Shown here piece by piece: positions 52,432 to 60,288 of a stretch of 64,000 nt of DNA. Numbering within the stretch: position 1 is the stretch's first letter; every line of letters starts with the position of its first letter. The notes below the pieces were generated by a model. The model ran no database searches and was not told where the DNA came from. It was given only the letters and a program-made list of their open reading frames with translations. The translations under genes were made by a program, and so were the position numbers. The DNA lies in NCBI GenBank assembly GCA_018263335.1, contig JADFCY010000010.1:1-64000 (forward strand). The letters run 5' to 3'. Source of the DNA: Methanolinea sp. (GTDB lineage Archaea > Halobacteriota > Methanomicrobia > Methanomicrobiales > Methanospirillaceae).

Positions 52432-53108
52432 CGCTCCTCCAGGCGTGCACGCTTCACGTCAAGGACACCTCTGTAGTTCCGGTACCAGGGCTCTGATTCC
52501 TCGATCACGATTCTCCTGTGAAAAAAAGGTGCGTCCAGGACCAGTGTCTCATACTCTCCGCCTTCGCCCGTGAGGGTGATTCGAAAGTCCCGTGCATACT
52601 GCATCAGGAGAGAGAGCGCGTCCCTGTCCAGTTCGCGTCCGAGCCAGGAGGCATCGAACGGAGCAGAGAAGACCCCGGATACAATCACGCGGAAGCCGGA
52701 TGCGATCAGCCGTTCCATGTAAGTGCCCGGATCGCGGTACCAGAGGGGGTTGAAGCACCAGAGGTCGAGGTCGTGGCAGACACGCTGTATCCGGGTGGAC
52801 TGGTATACCGACATAAGTGCGCCGGTCACCACGCCCTCGATACCATGACGCTCGGCGGCAATCGCGAGCGCCCGGGAGAGGTCATCGACCTCCTTCTCCT
52901 CGATCCCGGTCGTCATCTCCGAGACGAGCGGAAGTCCTGCGGCCTTCGCCTGGAGCGGGACCATGTGCAGGTTCGGGGTATGAAAAAGATAACTCTCTGG
53001 ATTCTTGGGGACCAGGGTGACAAGGCAGGCGACCTCCTCCTCCTGCATTGCGCGGTAGCAGGCAAAGAGCGAGTCTTTCCCGCCTGAACAGAGCACGCCG
53101 AGTCTCAC
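52428..53108 (-). CDS. Diphthamide synthase-like PP-loop ATPase (Dph6 family)
   Basis: About 226 residues from GTG 53108, chosen because GGGGGAGAGGAG lies just upstream and the protein then starts with the PP-loop sheet (RLGVLCSGGKDSLFACYRA, SGGKDS about 8-13). Family landmarks: GIEGVVTGALMSVYQSTRIQ and the C-terminal GEGGEYETLVLDAPFF. Dph6 amidates diphthine on elongation factor 2, the last step of diphthamide formation. Coupled to a glutaminase gene. Confidence 0.88.
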   Translation of the reverse strand: MRLGVLCSGGKDSLFACYRAMQEEEVACLVTLVPKNPESYLFHTPNLHMVPLQAKAAGLPLVSEMTTGIEEKEVDDLSRALAIAAERHGIEGVVTGALMSVYQSTRIQRVCHDLDLWCFNPLWYRDPGTYMERLIASGFRVIVSGVFSAPFDASWLGRELDRDALSLLMQYARDFRITLTGEGGEYETLVLDAPFFHRRIVIEESEPWYRNYRGVLDVKRARLEER

Positions 53109-53299
53109 CGGGTCTCCTCTCCCCCTCACATTCTGGCGTGTGAGCAGAAGAAGGTCACGGGAACCTGGCAAGACAAGGTAGCCCGGTAATTCCAGGTGAG
53201 GGGGGTGACCTTTCCGAAGTCCCCTGCCGAAATCAAACTCAAAATACTCATCAGGTTTCGGCGCACACCTCTCTGCAACCTGACCGGTGATGATACCGC

Positions 53300-54724
53300 A
53301 TGGGAAAGAGTGCCAGTCAAGGGACTATCACCCCCACGATGCAGAGAGTCATCCTCTTGATCGCGGTCATCAGCAGCTTCATCACTCCTTTTGATGGATC
53401 GGCGGTCAACATCGCGCTCCCTGCCATTGGGGAAGAGTTCTCCCTCGATGCAGTGACTCTCTCGTGGATCACCACTTCGTATCTCCTCTCCATCACCATT
53501 CTCCTCGTCCCGTTTGGAAAATTCGCCGACATGAGGGGGAGGAAGCGGATATTCCTCATCGGGATCAGCACCTTCTCTGCGGCGTCGATCCTGCTGGCAT
53601 TCTCGGGCAATGCCGGCGTTCTTATTGGTCTGCGCCTCCTCCAGGGCGCCGGATGCGCGATGATATTCGGGACGAGTCTTGCCATCCTTTCCGCGGCATA
53701 TCCCCCAGGAGAGCGCGGAAAAGTGCTCGGGATCACCATTGCCGCAGTTTACCTCGGTCTCTCGCTCGGTCCGTCTTTAGGAGGAATCATGACCGAGAGG
53801 CTCGGGTGGAGGAGCATCTTTCTCGTCAATGCCCCGCTTGGCATACTCTGTATCCTTTTAACCGTCTGGAAACTCCCGCTTGAATGGAGGGATGAGCCGG
53901 GTGAGAAGTTCGATATTGCGGGATCGCTTCTCTGGGCAGTATCTCTTATCGCAACAATATACGGCTTGTCGATCCTCCCTTCCCTTGCAGGAGCGGCCCT
54001 GATAGGCACAGGAATCGTCCTCCTTGTTGCCTTTGGGATCCTTGAACTCCGCGTCCCCTCGCCTGTACTCAACATGCAGCTGTTCCTTGGAAACCGGGTC
54101 TTTGCCTTCTCGAACTTCGCTGCGTTGATCAACTACAGCGCAACTTACGCAGTCACCTTCCTCCTCTCTCTTTATCTCCAGGTCGCGAAGGGGTTTTCTG
54201 CCGAGTATGCCGGGCTGATCCTCGTTGCCCAGCCTGCGATGCAGGCGCTCTTCTCTCCACTGGCAGGAAAGCTCTCCGATAAAATAGACCCTGGATTCGT
54301 TGCCTCTGCAGGGATGGCTGTCACGGTTGCGGGCCTCTTTCTCCTCACGTTCCTCGATGCAGACTCCTCTATCCCCTTTGTGCTGGGCTGCCTTCTCTTA
54401 CTCGGAGTGGGTTTTGGGTTCTTCTCGTCGCCGAACACGAATGCCATCCTCGGATCGGTGGGCCGGGGGGCCTACGGTGTCGCATCCGGCATGGTGGGCA
54501 CAATGCGCCTTCTCGGGCAGATGCTCTCGATGGGGCTTGCAATGACCATCTTTGCGGTGATAATTGGCAAAGAGGAGATAGGGGAGGGAAACATCCCTGA
54601 ATTGATCGAGAGCATCCACCTCGCGTTCCTGCTCTTCCTTGCCCTCTGCGTCATTGGGCTTTCCTTCTCCCTGGTGCGGGGAAAAAAACGCGGTGATGGG
54701 AACGAAGAGGTCCGTGATCCCTGA
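53300..54724 (+). CDS. MFS drug-efflux-type transporter (DHA2/EmrB-like, 14 helices)
   Basis: A 474-residue major facilitator with about 14 hydrophobic helices, starting with IAVISSFITPFDGSAVNIALPAIGEEFSLD. Motif A-like GKFADMRGRKRIFLIG (about 69-84) and the motif C-like proline/glycine stretch LGLSLGPSLGGIMTERLGWR (about 147-166) are the DHA2 signatures. It probably exports amphipathic compounds by proton antiport. Ends with a Lys/Arg-rich tail. No regulator lies beside it. Confidence 0.9.
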   Translation: MGKSASQGTITPTMQRVILLIAVISSFITPFDGSAVNIALPAIGEEFSLDAVTLSWITTSYLLSITILLVPFGKFADMRGRKRIFLIGISTFSAASILLAFSGNAGVLIGLRLLQGAGCAMIFGTSLAILSAAYPPGERGKVLGITIAAVYLGLSLGPSLGGIMTERLGWRSIFLVNAPLGILCILLTVWKLPLEWRDEPGEKFDIAGSLLWAVSLIATIYGLSILPSLAGAALIGTGIVLLVAFGILELRVPSPVLNMQLFLGNRVFAFSNFAALINYSATYAVTFLLSLYLQVAKGFSAEYAGLILVAQPAMQALFSPLAGKLSDKIDPGFVASAGMAVTVAGLFLLTFLDADSSIPFVLGCLLLLGVGFGFFSSPNTNAILGSVGRGAYGVASGMVGTMRLLGQMLSMGLAMTIFAVIIGKEEIGEGNIPELIESIHLAFLLFLALCVIGLSFSLVRGKKRGDGNEEVRDP

Positions 54725-54780
54725 AGTGCGGGAAGACGGGGAAATGGCCGTTGCCAGGAGGACCGGGGCAGGAACAAGGT

Positions 54781-55299
54781 TCAGCGGGAGTCGTCCTTCT
54801 CTGCATCCTCGCGTTTCATGATTTTGAGTTCGCAGGTGCGGTCCCCGGTGCACATGCTCCTCACGAACCGCAGAGTGTATGCAGGGTTCAGTGCCTCCAC
54901 GGTCGCAATGGAGAACGAGAGGCAACGGGAGAGCAGATGCTCGGAGCCACTTCTCGATTCCCTCTCACAAAAAAGAAACGGGCAGCGCTTGATCATCAGG
55001 ACTGCCCTTTCCGGGCTGATAGCAACCTCCTCTGTACGGAGATCGGGGCCGAAGAAGACCCCGAGTATCACCCGGAGAGTCTCCATCAGGTCGCGGGCAT
55101 CGCGGGTGGGAAGGCTTGCGCTGCCTGCAAGGGCTTTTGCCTCGCGTGCGAGGTGTACCCAAATCTGCTGCTCGAGCGTATCATAGCGATCTCCCACCAC
55201 ATCCCTGAAGGTGATGTCATACATCAGAGGGAGGCTCGTGACCAGCCGGGACGTGACCTGCCACTTCATCTCCGGAGTAAGAGGGTCCCTTCTTGTCAT
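54781..55299 (-). CDS. Conserved-type methanogen protein with C-terminal Cys motif, unknown
   Basis: A 172-residue soluble protein. The first half is helical (QIWVHLAREAKALAGSASLP). The second half has regularly placed Cys (CPFLFCERE, later CLSFSIATVEAL, then FVRSMCTGDRTCELKI), a pattern seen in V4R/hydrolase-like small-molecule or metal-binding domains such as those ending in a GDxxCEF strand. No certain family. It stands between the MFS gene (convergent) and the DUF1848 gene on the same strand. Function not assigned. Confidence 0.65.
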   Translation of the reverse strand: MTRRDPLTPEMKWQVTSRLVTSLPLMYDITFRDVVGDRYDTLEQQIWVHLAREAKALAGSASLPTRDARDLMETLRVILGVFFGPDLRTEEVAISPERAVLMIKRCPFLFCERESRSGSEHLLSRCLSFSIATVEALNPAYTLRFVRSMCTGDRTCELKIMKREDAEKDDSR

Positions 55300-55322
55300 G
55301 CGGTGGTGTTGCCGGGCGGAAG

Positions 55323-56372
55323 TTATATGCTTTTTTGGTTCCCGCAGATCGATTCTGGGAAGATTCCCCTTTGGGACAGGGCATGATGCTTCCGGGCATT
55401 CTCCTCAACGGTTGGGGCGGAGGCATTCGCGTAACAGTAGCGGCAGAGGTGCATGCAGGTCGAGTACTGTCCGATATCTTTGCTCGCGATACACCCGCAT
55501 GACCCCCTCTGGCCGGGATCCTTGAGGTGCCAAAACGGCATGCGGCCGGGCCGCTCTACCCTTTTATTGTCTGGTTCGCCAAGGAACTGCATGAGTGCCT
55601 GATCGTGCCCGAACTCATCTCTCATCAGGTCCCCGCTGATACACTGCCCCCTGCTGATACCATAGGGCGAGAGATCACGCGGCTCCCCGCAGGCAGAGAG
55701 GGAGAGCCGCCACTTCGCATTCATCTCGGCCAGACCGCTGCAGAAGAGGCCGATCTCCCGGTCCGAAAACTCCCTGATATCAGAAAAACCGCTCTTTTCG
55801 AGATTCCTGCGAACAGTCGGATATTTGTGTATGTCAATGAAACTGATCACCAGCCTTTGGGTATGCCCGGCGAGGCGAAACCCTATCTTCTCGACTCTCG
55901 AGAGCAGGTCGTCGACGCCAAGAGAATCCGAGAGGAGAAGTGGGTCGTAGCGCCAGACCACCCTTCCGGGCCCGATCATCCGGGAGAGGTCCAAAAAAGT
56001 CTTCACCCGTTCGGCCAACTCAGGAATGCCAGGCTCGAGGCCTTCTGTTTCGTAGTCGTTCAGGGTAAAGAGAAAATAATACGAGTAGCCCATCTCCCCG
56101 ATCCTGGAGAGGGACGTCATGAAAGGCCGCGGGTTCTTGGACCAGAACACGAATACCCGGGTATGCGCAAATGAAACGAAAATGCCCTGCCTATTCCAGG
56201 GGTTGTTCCATACCACGTGTCCCCGCATGAGCCGATGGAGAAACCATTCTCCGAAGAAGGCAGGGATATCGGTCGATCTGCTGGCAGAGACGATCACCGG
56301 GGCAATTGCATCACGGCGGATCCCCTCGTCGTCAACGATCTCCACGTGTTTCCAGCCTCCAAATCGTCCCAT
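55323..56372 (-). CDS. DUF1848 family protein (radical-SAM-like Cys motif)
   Basis: A 349-residue DUF1848 protein: VIVSASRSTDIPAFFGEWF near the N-terminus, FWSKNPRPF, FTLNDYETEGLEPGIP, WRYDPLLLSD and RLVISFIDIHKYPTVRRNLE in the TIM-barrel-like core. The C-terminal Cys series LKDPGQRGSCGCIASKDIGQ and STCMHLCRYCYANAS contains CxxCxYCYAN, suggesting an Fe-S cluster, placed at the C-terminus rather than the N-terminus of the barrel. Function unknown. Starts with MGRFGGWKHVEIVDDEG and is divergent from the NERD-CAP gene. Confidence 0.88.
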   Translation of the reverse strand: MGRFGGWKHVEIVDDEGIRRDAIAPVIVSASRSTDIPAFFGEWFLHRLMRGHVVWNNPWNRQGIFVSFAHTRVFVFWSKNPRPFMTSLSRIGEMGYSYYFLFTLNDYETEGLEPGIPELAERVKTFLDLSRMIGPGRVVWRYDPLLLSDSLGVDDLLSRVEKIGFRLAGHTQRLVISFIDIHKYPTVRRNLEKSGFSDIREFSDREIGLFCSGLAEMNAKWRLSLSACGEPRDLSPYGISRGQCISGDLMRDEFGHDQALMQFLGEPDNKRVERPGRMPFWHLKDPGQRGSCGCIASKDIGQYSTCMHLCRYCYANASAPTVEENARKHHALSQRGIFPESICGNQKSI

Positions 56373-56526
56373 GTGACTCCTATCATGTGCGTAGGCGCGA
56401 CAGGGTTATCAAATCCCCGACTATCCCCCCCTGGTCCGGCAACACATTCTGGCAAGCTATATCAAAAATGAGGGTCAATATCAGTGATTAGAATAATCTA
56501 TACCATATCTGGACCAGGGGCGGGCT

Positions 56527-57777
56527 ATGGGCATCCGGTTTTTCCAGGGGCAGAAGATCAAGTACGAGCATGAATTTTCCCAACTTCGCGAGATCGTTGA
56601 GATCCTCCGAAAGGAGTACCCCGCGGAGCCCGTGTATCTTCTCACTGGCGTACTCGTGGCAAACGGCCAGATAGACTGTGTCATCCTCACAAAGAACGGA
56701 CCGCTCATCCTTGACCTGAAGGCATTCAGGGGCGAGATTGCCGGGGTCGAGAATGGGAACTGGGTAGTAACGACCAAGGATGGCCCGATTCCCCTCCCGA
56801 ATCTCTTTCTCCAGGCCAAGATACACCGCCAGGACTTCATTGACAGGCTGATACCAATCTGCAGGCAGCATTTTCCGCACATCGGCGAGAAGAACCTGCG
56901 AAAGATTGGTTCCTGGCTCTACTTCTGCCGGGGGAGCACCTTTGCGGAGGGGCAGATCGACTTTCGAAAAGTGAAGTGGTTCCGCATCGTCACTGCGGAT
57001 GATCTCATCCAGAAGATGCGCTTCCTTGATTCAGGCTACACGTTGCGTATCCAGGACATGGATGCCATCGTAAACGGGCTTGGGCTCAGGGAATACTCCT
57101 TTGAGGATGGGAGCGCGCGTGTCCCTGCTTCCCGGAGGATAAGAAGGCCGCTCGTCTCCCGGACCACCCTCATTATCCTGCTTGCCATTTTCGGCCTCTT
57201 CACTGTCGGCATATTCATCGTGGTCACGTTTCCTGGTGTCAAAGTGGCGGCAGCGAATGCCCTCCAGGGGCTGATCACGATGGCAGGCGGGTGGATGCAC
57301 CTTCTCGCCCAGGAGACAGTCAAGAAAAATTCCACCCCAGAAGACAGCCAGCAGGCGATAATCTACCTGAACCGCTTCCGTGTCGCGGAAGGGATACTTC
57401 CCATCGCCTACGACGGCCGTGCCTATTCACTTGCGCTTGCCCGGGCAGAGGACATGGCAGATTACAAGTACCTCAACTACACCAATCCCCAGACGGGCTC
57501 CTCGGCGCTGGCGCTGAAGCGGTGGCATGGGTTCTCCGAGAACGAGACCCTGCTTGAGACACTCTACGGGCAATGGACAGGGTATACTCCGGGGATCGAG
57601 CGCCAGGCAATCGATGCCTGGATCACAGACCCGGGGAACCGTCAGCGCCTCTTCTTTGCCCAGGTCTCGGGGGCAATCGCCTGTTCCGAGGGGTACTGTT
57701 CATATATCGGGGTCCGCCCGGCCCCAATCGCCGTCAACGAGACAGCCAACACGACAGGAACCCTCGCGGCTGCGTGA
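56527..57777 (+). CDS. NERD nuclease-like domain, membrane helix and CAP domain protein
   Basis: A 416-residue protein with an unusual order. Residues about 10-130 form a NERD (nuclease-related) domain: VYLLTGVLVANGQIDCVIL then GPLILDLKAFRGEIAG, with the restriction-fold Asp and Lys in I-D-C...LDLKAF. A linker (130-205) leads to a single membrane helix (TLIILLAIFGLFTVGIFIVV, about 217-236). Residues about 275-405 are a CAP/SCP-like domain (AIIYLNRFRVAEGILPIAYD, LALARAEDMADYKYLNYT, AWITDPGNRQRLFFA, CSEGYCSYIGVR). The nuclease part is expected inside and the CAP part outside. No related gene cluster surrounds it. Confidence 0.82.
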   Translation: MGIRFFQGQKIKYEHEFSQLREIVEILRKEYPAEPVYLLTGVLVANGQIDCVILTKNGPLILDLKAFRGEIAGVENGNWVVTTKDGPIPLPNLFLQAKIHRQDFIDRLIPICRQHFPHIGEKNLRKIGSWLYFCRGSTFAEGQIDFRKVKWFRIVTADDLIQKMRFLDSGYTLRIQDMDAIVNGLGLREYSFEDGSARVPASRRIRRPLVSRTTLIILLAIFGLFTVGIFIVVTFPGVKVAAANALQGLITMAGGWMHLLAQETVKKNSTPEDSQQAIIYLNRFRVAEGILPIAYDGRAYSLALARAEDMADYKYLNYTNPQTGSSALALKRWHGFSENETLLETLYGQWTGYTPGIERQAIDAWITDPGNRQRLFFAQVSGAIACSEGYCSYIGVRPAPIAVNETANTTGTLAAA

Positions 57778-57791
57778 GCATGCGGGGCTCT

Positions 57792-58994
57792 TCAATCCTC
57801 CACAATGGTCCCATTGAGTGCACGGAATACCTGCATACTGCCCAGGACCGACGAGATATGGGCATCCATGCCTATCTCTTTCTCCATTGCGATTATCTCC
57901 TCGAGTCGCGAGACAGTGGCAGGAACCCTCGGTACCGCCGCACACGAGAGGTCACCTGGCTTCCGCTCGAACGTGCCGATCTTCTTTGCGAGGTCAACTG
58001 CCTCCTGCTTGTCGAAGGCTACCAGCGGTCTGATGAGCGGGACCCTCGCTGCCTCCGAGACAACCGCAAGGTTGGCCATGGTCTGGGACGCAACCTGGCC
58101 GATGCTGTCTCCTGTGCAGAGCGCAAGATACCCGTCACGACCCGCAAGCCTGCTGCCAAGGTGCACCATGAACCGCTTGCAGAGCACGCAGCGAAAACGC
58201 GGTTCTGCCTGCTGCACCAGCGTTTCGTAGAAATCGCCGGCATCCGCAAGATGGAGGGTGACGAAAAACCCGGCACACCATGATGAGAGCACAGAGAGGT
58301 GGCGAAGGGTCGCTGCGCGCACGTCAGAACCGGCGAACTTCCCGGAATCCACATGCAACGCGTCCACTTCGCACCCCCTCCGCATCATCAGCCAGATCGC
58401 AACCGGCGAATCGATGCCAGACGAGAGCAGCGCGAGAACCCTGCCCTGCGTTCCCCACGGGAGGCCGCCGGGTGCGGGGATGCGGGTGTCATAGACGAGT
58501 CCACCGAATTCCCGGAGTTCAGTGAATATCTCGTACTCGGGGCAATCGAGATCAACTTTCGCTGAAGGAACCGCGTCAAGAATAGACGCTCCGACCGAAG
58601 CCCCGAGTTCCTGGCTGCTCATCCCTTCGACTCCCTGCCGCCTCGCACGGACCGCAAAACGTTTCCCTGGCCCGAGTTTTCCGCTCGCGAGTGCAACCGC
58701 CGCATCTCTCACCGCAGAAGGTTCCGGGATTGTCAGGGTGCAGACCGACACGTCCACCACTCCGAAGAGGCGGGACACCACCGATGCAATCTCTTCCGGC
58801 TGCGCACCATGAATGAGAATCCGCCCTCGATGAACCTCGGCCCGGTGAGAGAGTCCCGCGGCATCGAGCGCTCTTGCACAGTTCCTGATGAGTGTCCCCA
58901 CGAAGTGCCGCTTGACCGGCTCGCTCTTGAGAAATAATTCGCCGTAACGGAGCATGACTACCTGCTCCTTCTGGGATGACACAGGGGAATCCAT
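57792..58994 (-). CDS. thiI: tRNA 4-thiouridine synthase ThiI (no rhodanese domain)
   Basis: About 400 residues from ATG 58994 (MDSPVSSQKEQVVMLRYGEL). Ferredoxin-like domain and THUMP (LRYGELFLKSEPVKRHFVGTL; about 12-170), then the PP-loop adenylation domain with LLSSGIDSPVAIW. It activates U8 of tRNA for sulfur insertion and may also support thiamine. As in many archaea, the C-terminal rhodanese domain of bacterial ThiI is missing, and extra Cys (CVLCKRF; DLSCAAVPRVPATV) may carry sulfur instead. Convergent with the NERD-CAP gene, with a 14-base gap. Confidence 0.92.
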   Translation of the reverse strand: MDSPVSSQKEQVVMLRYGELFLKSEPVKRHFVGTLIRNCARALDAAGLSHRAEVHRGRILIHGAQPEEIASVVSRLFGVVDVSVCTLTIPEPSAVRDAAVALASGKLGPGKRFAVRARRQGVEGMSSQELGASVGASILDAVPSAKVDLDCPEYEIFTELREFGGLVYDTRIPAPGGLPWGTQGRVLALLSSGIDSPVAIWLMMRRGCEVDALHVDSGKFAGSDVRAATLRHLSVLSSWCAGFFVTLHLADAGDFYETLVQQAEPRFRCVLCKRFMVHLGSRLAGRDGYLALCTGDSIGQVASQTMANLAVVSEAARVPLIRPLVAFDKQEAVDLAKKIGTFERKPGDLSCAAVPRVPATVSRLEEIIAMEKEIGMDAHISSVLGSMQVFRALNGTIVED

Positions 58995-59020
58995 TCTTCC
59001 TGAATATTGGACGTGCGGGT

Positions 59021-59031
59021 TCTTATAAAAG
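59021..59031 (-). promoter_or_regulatory. Box A of thiI
   Basis: Minus-strand CTTTTATAAG-like sequence (complement of tcttataaaag) about 27-37 bases before the thiI ATG. Strong TATA match; predicts a near-leaderless mRNA. Confidence 0.65.
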
Positions 59032-59132
59032 GGAGATGCGTGCAGTGAATCCCAAGGCTTGAGCAATGATGCCAGAGGTCTCTTTTCGCTATCCCTTGAT
59101 CGTGCTCAAAGAAACCCTTCCCCTTCACCGCG

Positions 59133-59160
59133 TACCGGTCAACCGGTAAATGTTAAATCC
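59133..59160 (+). promoter_or_regulatory. Inverted repeat and box A before the USP gene
   Basis: TACCGGT-ca-ACCGGTA (59133-59148) is a perfect 7-base inverted repeat directly followed by AATGTTAAATCC, which may act as box A. A regulator bound there would overlap the BRE. The gene start is about 125 bases further on, so the promoter assignment is uncertain. Confidence 0.45.
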
Positions 59161-59284
59161 ACCAAAAACCCAAGGAATACAAAATTGAAAGGGCCATGAG
59201 AAGGAGATCCCGAAAAGAGAGCGCGACTCTCCGGGTGGAGTCAGAAGCCGTTTGACCTTTCAGGGTATTCAGGGAGTCTCAGAT

Positions 59285-60154
59285 ATGTATGAAAAAGTCC
59301 TCGTCCCATTTGACTTCTCCGCCGATTCCCGGCATGCGATAGAGCACCTCACACAGATCCCGGGACTTTCCCGCGTAGTCCTCCTCCACGTCATCTACAC
59401 CAAGTACCCAAAACCTGATGCCGGAACAATGGATCCCTCGGCCGATTATGCCCGCCTGCGTCTTGAAGAGTATGCGAGGTCAATCGACTGGGAAGGAATA
59501 TCGGTACGCACCCGGATCGAGGCGATCTCCGGTGGCGATATCTCTGCCGTGGTGAACCGCGTCGCGGCAGAAGAGAGCGCATCGCTTGTCGTGATGGGAA
59601 AAAGGGGGATGGGTGTCATCGAGACACTCCTCCTCGGAAGTGTCGCATCAGAAGTACTTCGGAACGGCGACCGCGACCTCCTCCTTTTACATGCCCCTCA
59701 GGCAAAAAAATCTGATAAACAGGAACAGAGAGAAGTGCTCCCCCTTTTCTCACACCTGTTGGTCTGCACGGACTTCTCCGCACCAGACATTGTTGCGCTC
59801 TGCAAGGAGGAGCTTCCCTTTGCATCCCGGGTGACCCTCCTCCACGTGGTCAGCACGCAGGACTCCGGCGAGAGAGGGCACCTCCATTCGAGTGATGCCT
59901 GGACGAGGCTCAAGGCACTCCGTGACGAATATTCGAGCCTCCAGATCCCTGTCCGGGCAACGGTCTGCGAGGGAGATGCGGCAGAAGAGATCATCAGGCA
60001 TGCGCGGGAGAATAAAGTCTCCCTCATAGTGCTGAAATCCGCAGGAAAGAGAGGGTTTATCAGAAATTTCCTGGGAAGCACCGCCATGAACGTGACGCGG
60101 AACGCCGATATTCCTGTGTTAGTACTGAAACGTTTCGAACCCGGAACGGAATGA
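59285..60154 (+). CDS. Tandem universal stress protein
   Basis: About 289 residues with two USP domains (1-140 and 150-289), starting at ATG 59285 (MYEKVLVPFDFS). The ATP-binding pattern G-x2-G-x9-G-S is present in both: GKRGMGVIETLLLGSVASEV and SAGKRGFIRNFLGSTAMNV. The N-terminal aspartates (VPFDFS; VCTDFS) are also kept. Universal stress proteins bind ATP and help cells survive stress; a tandem form may act as an intramolecular dimer. A TTG-initiated longer form cannot be excluded. Confidence 0.9.
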   Translation: MYEKVLVPFDFSADSRHAIEHLTQIPGLSRVVLLHVIYTKYPKPDAGTMDPSADYARLRLEEYARSIDWEGISVRTRIEAISGGDISAVVNRVAAEESASLVVMGKRGMGVIETLLLGSVASEVLRNGDRDLLLLHAPQAKKSDKQEQREVLPLFSHLLVCTDFSAPDIVALCKEELPFASRVTLLHVVSTQDSGERGHLHSSDAWTRLKALRDEYSSLQIPVRATVCEGDAAEEIIRHARENKVSLIVLKSAGKRGFIRNFLGSTAMNVTRNADIPVLVLKRFEPGTE

Positions 60155-60288
60155 AGCGTCATGGACCGGCTCTTGCACCCTGCACAAGGCCGATCTCTGT
60201 TGTTCCCTCCTCTTTTTCGCCGGGATAGGGCCCTCGCAACGACACCATTCCGCTCCCCCGTTCGTGACCCTGTCGTGAGGCAGCACCG

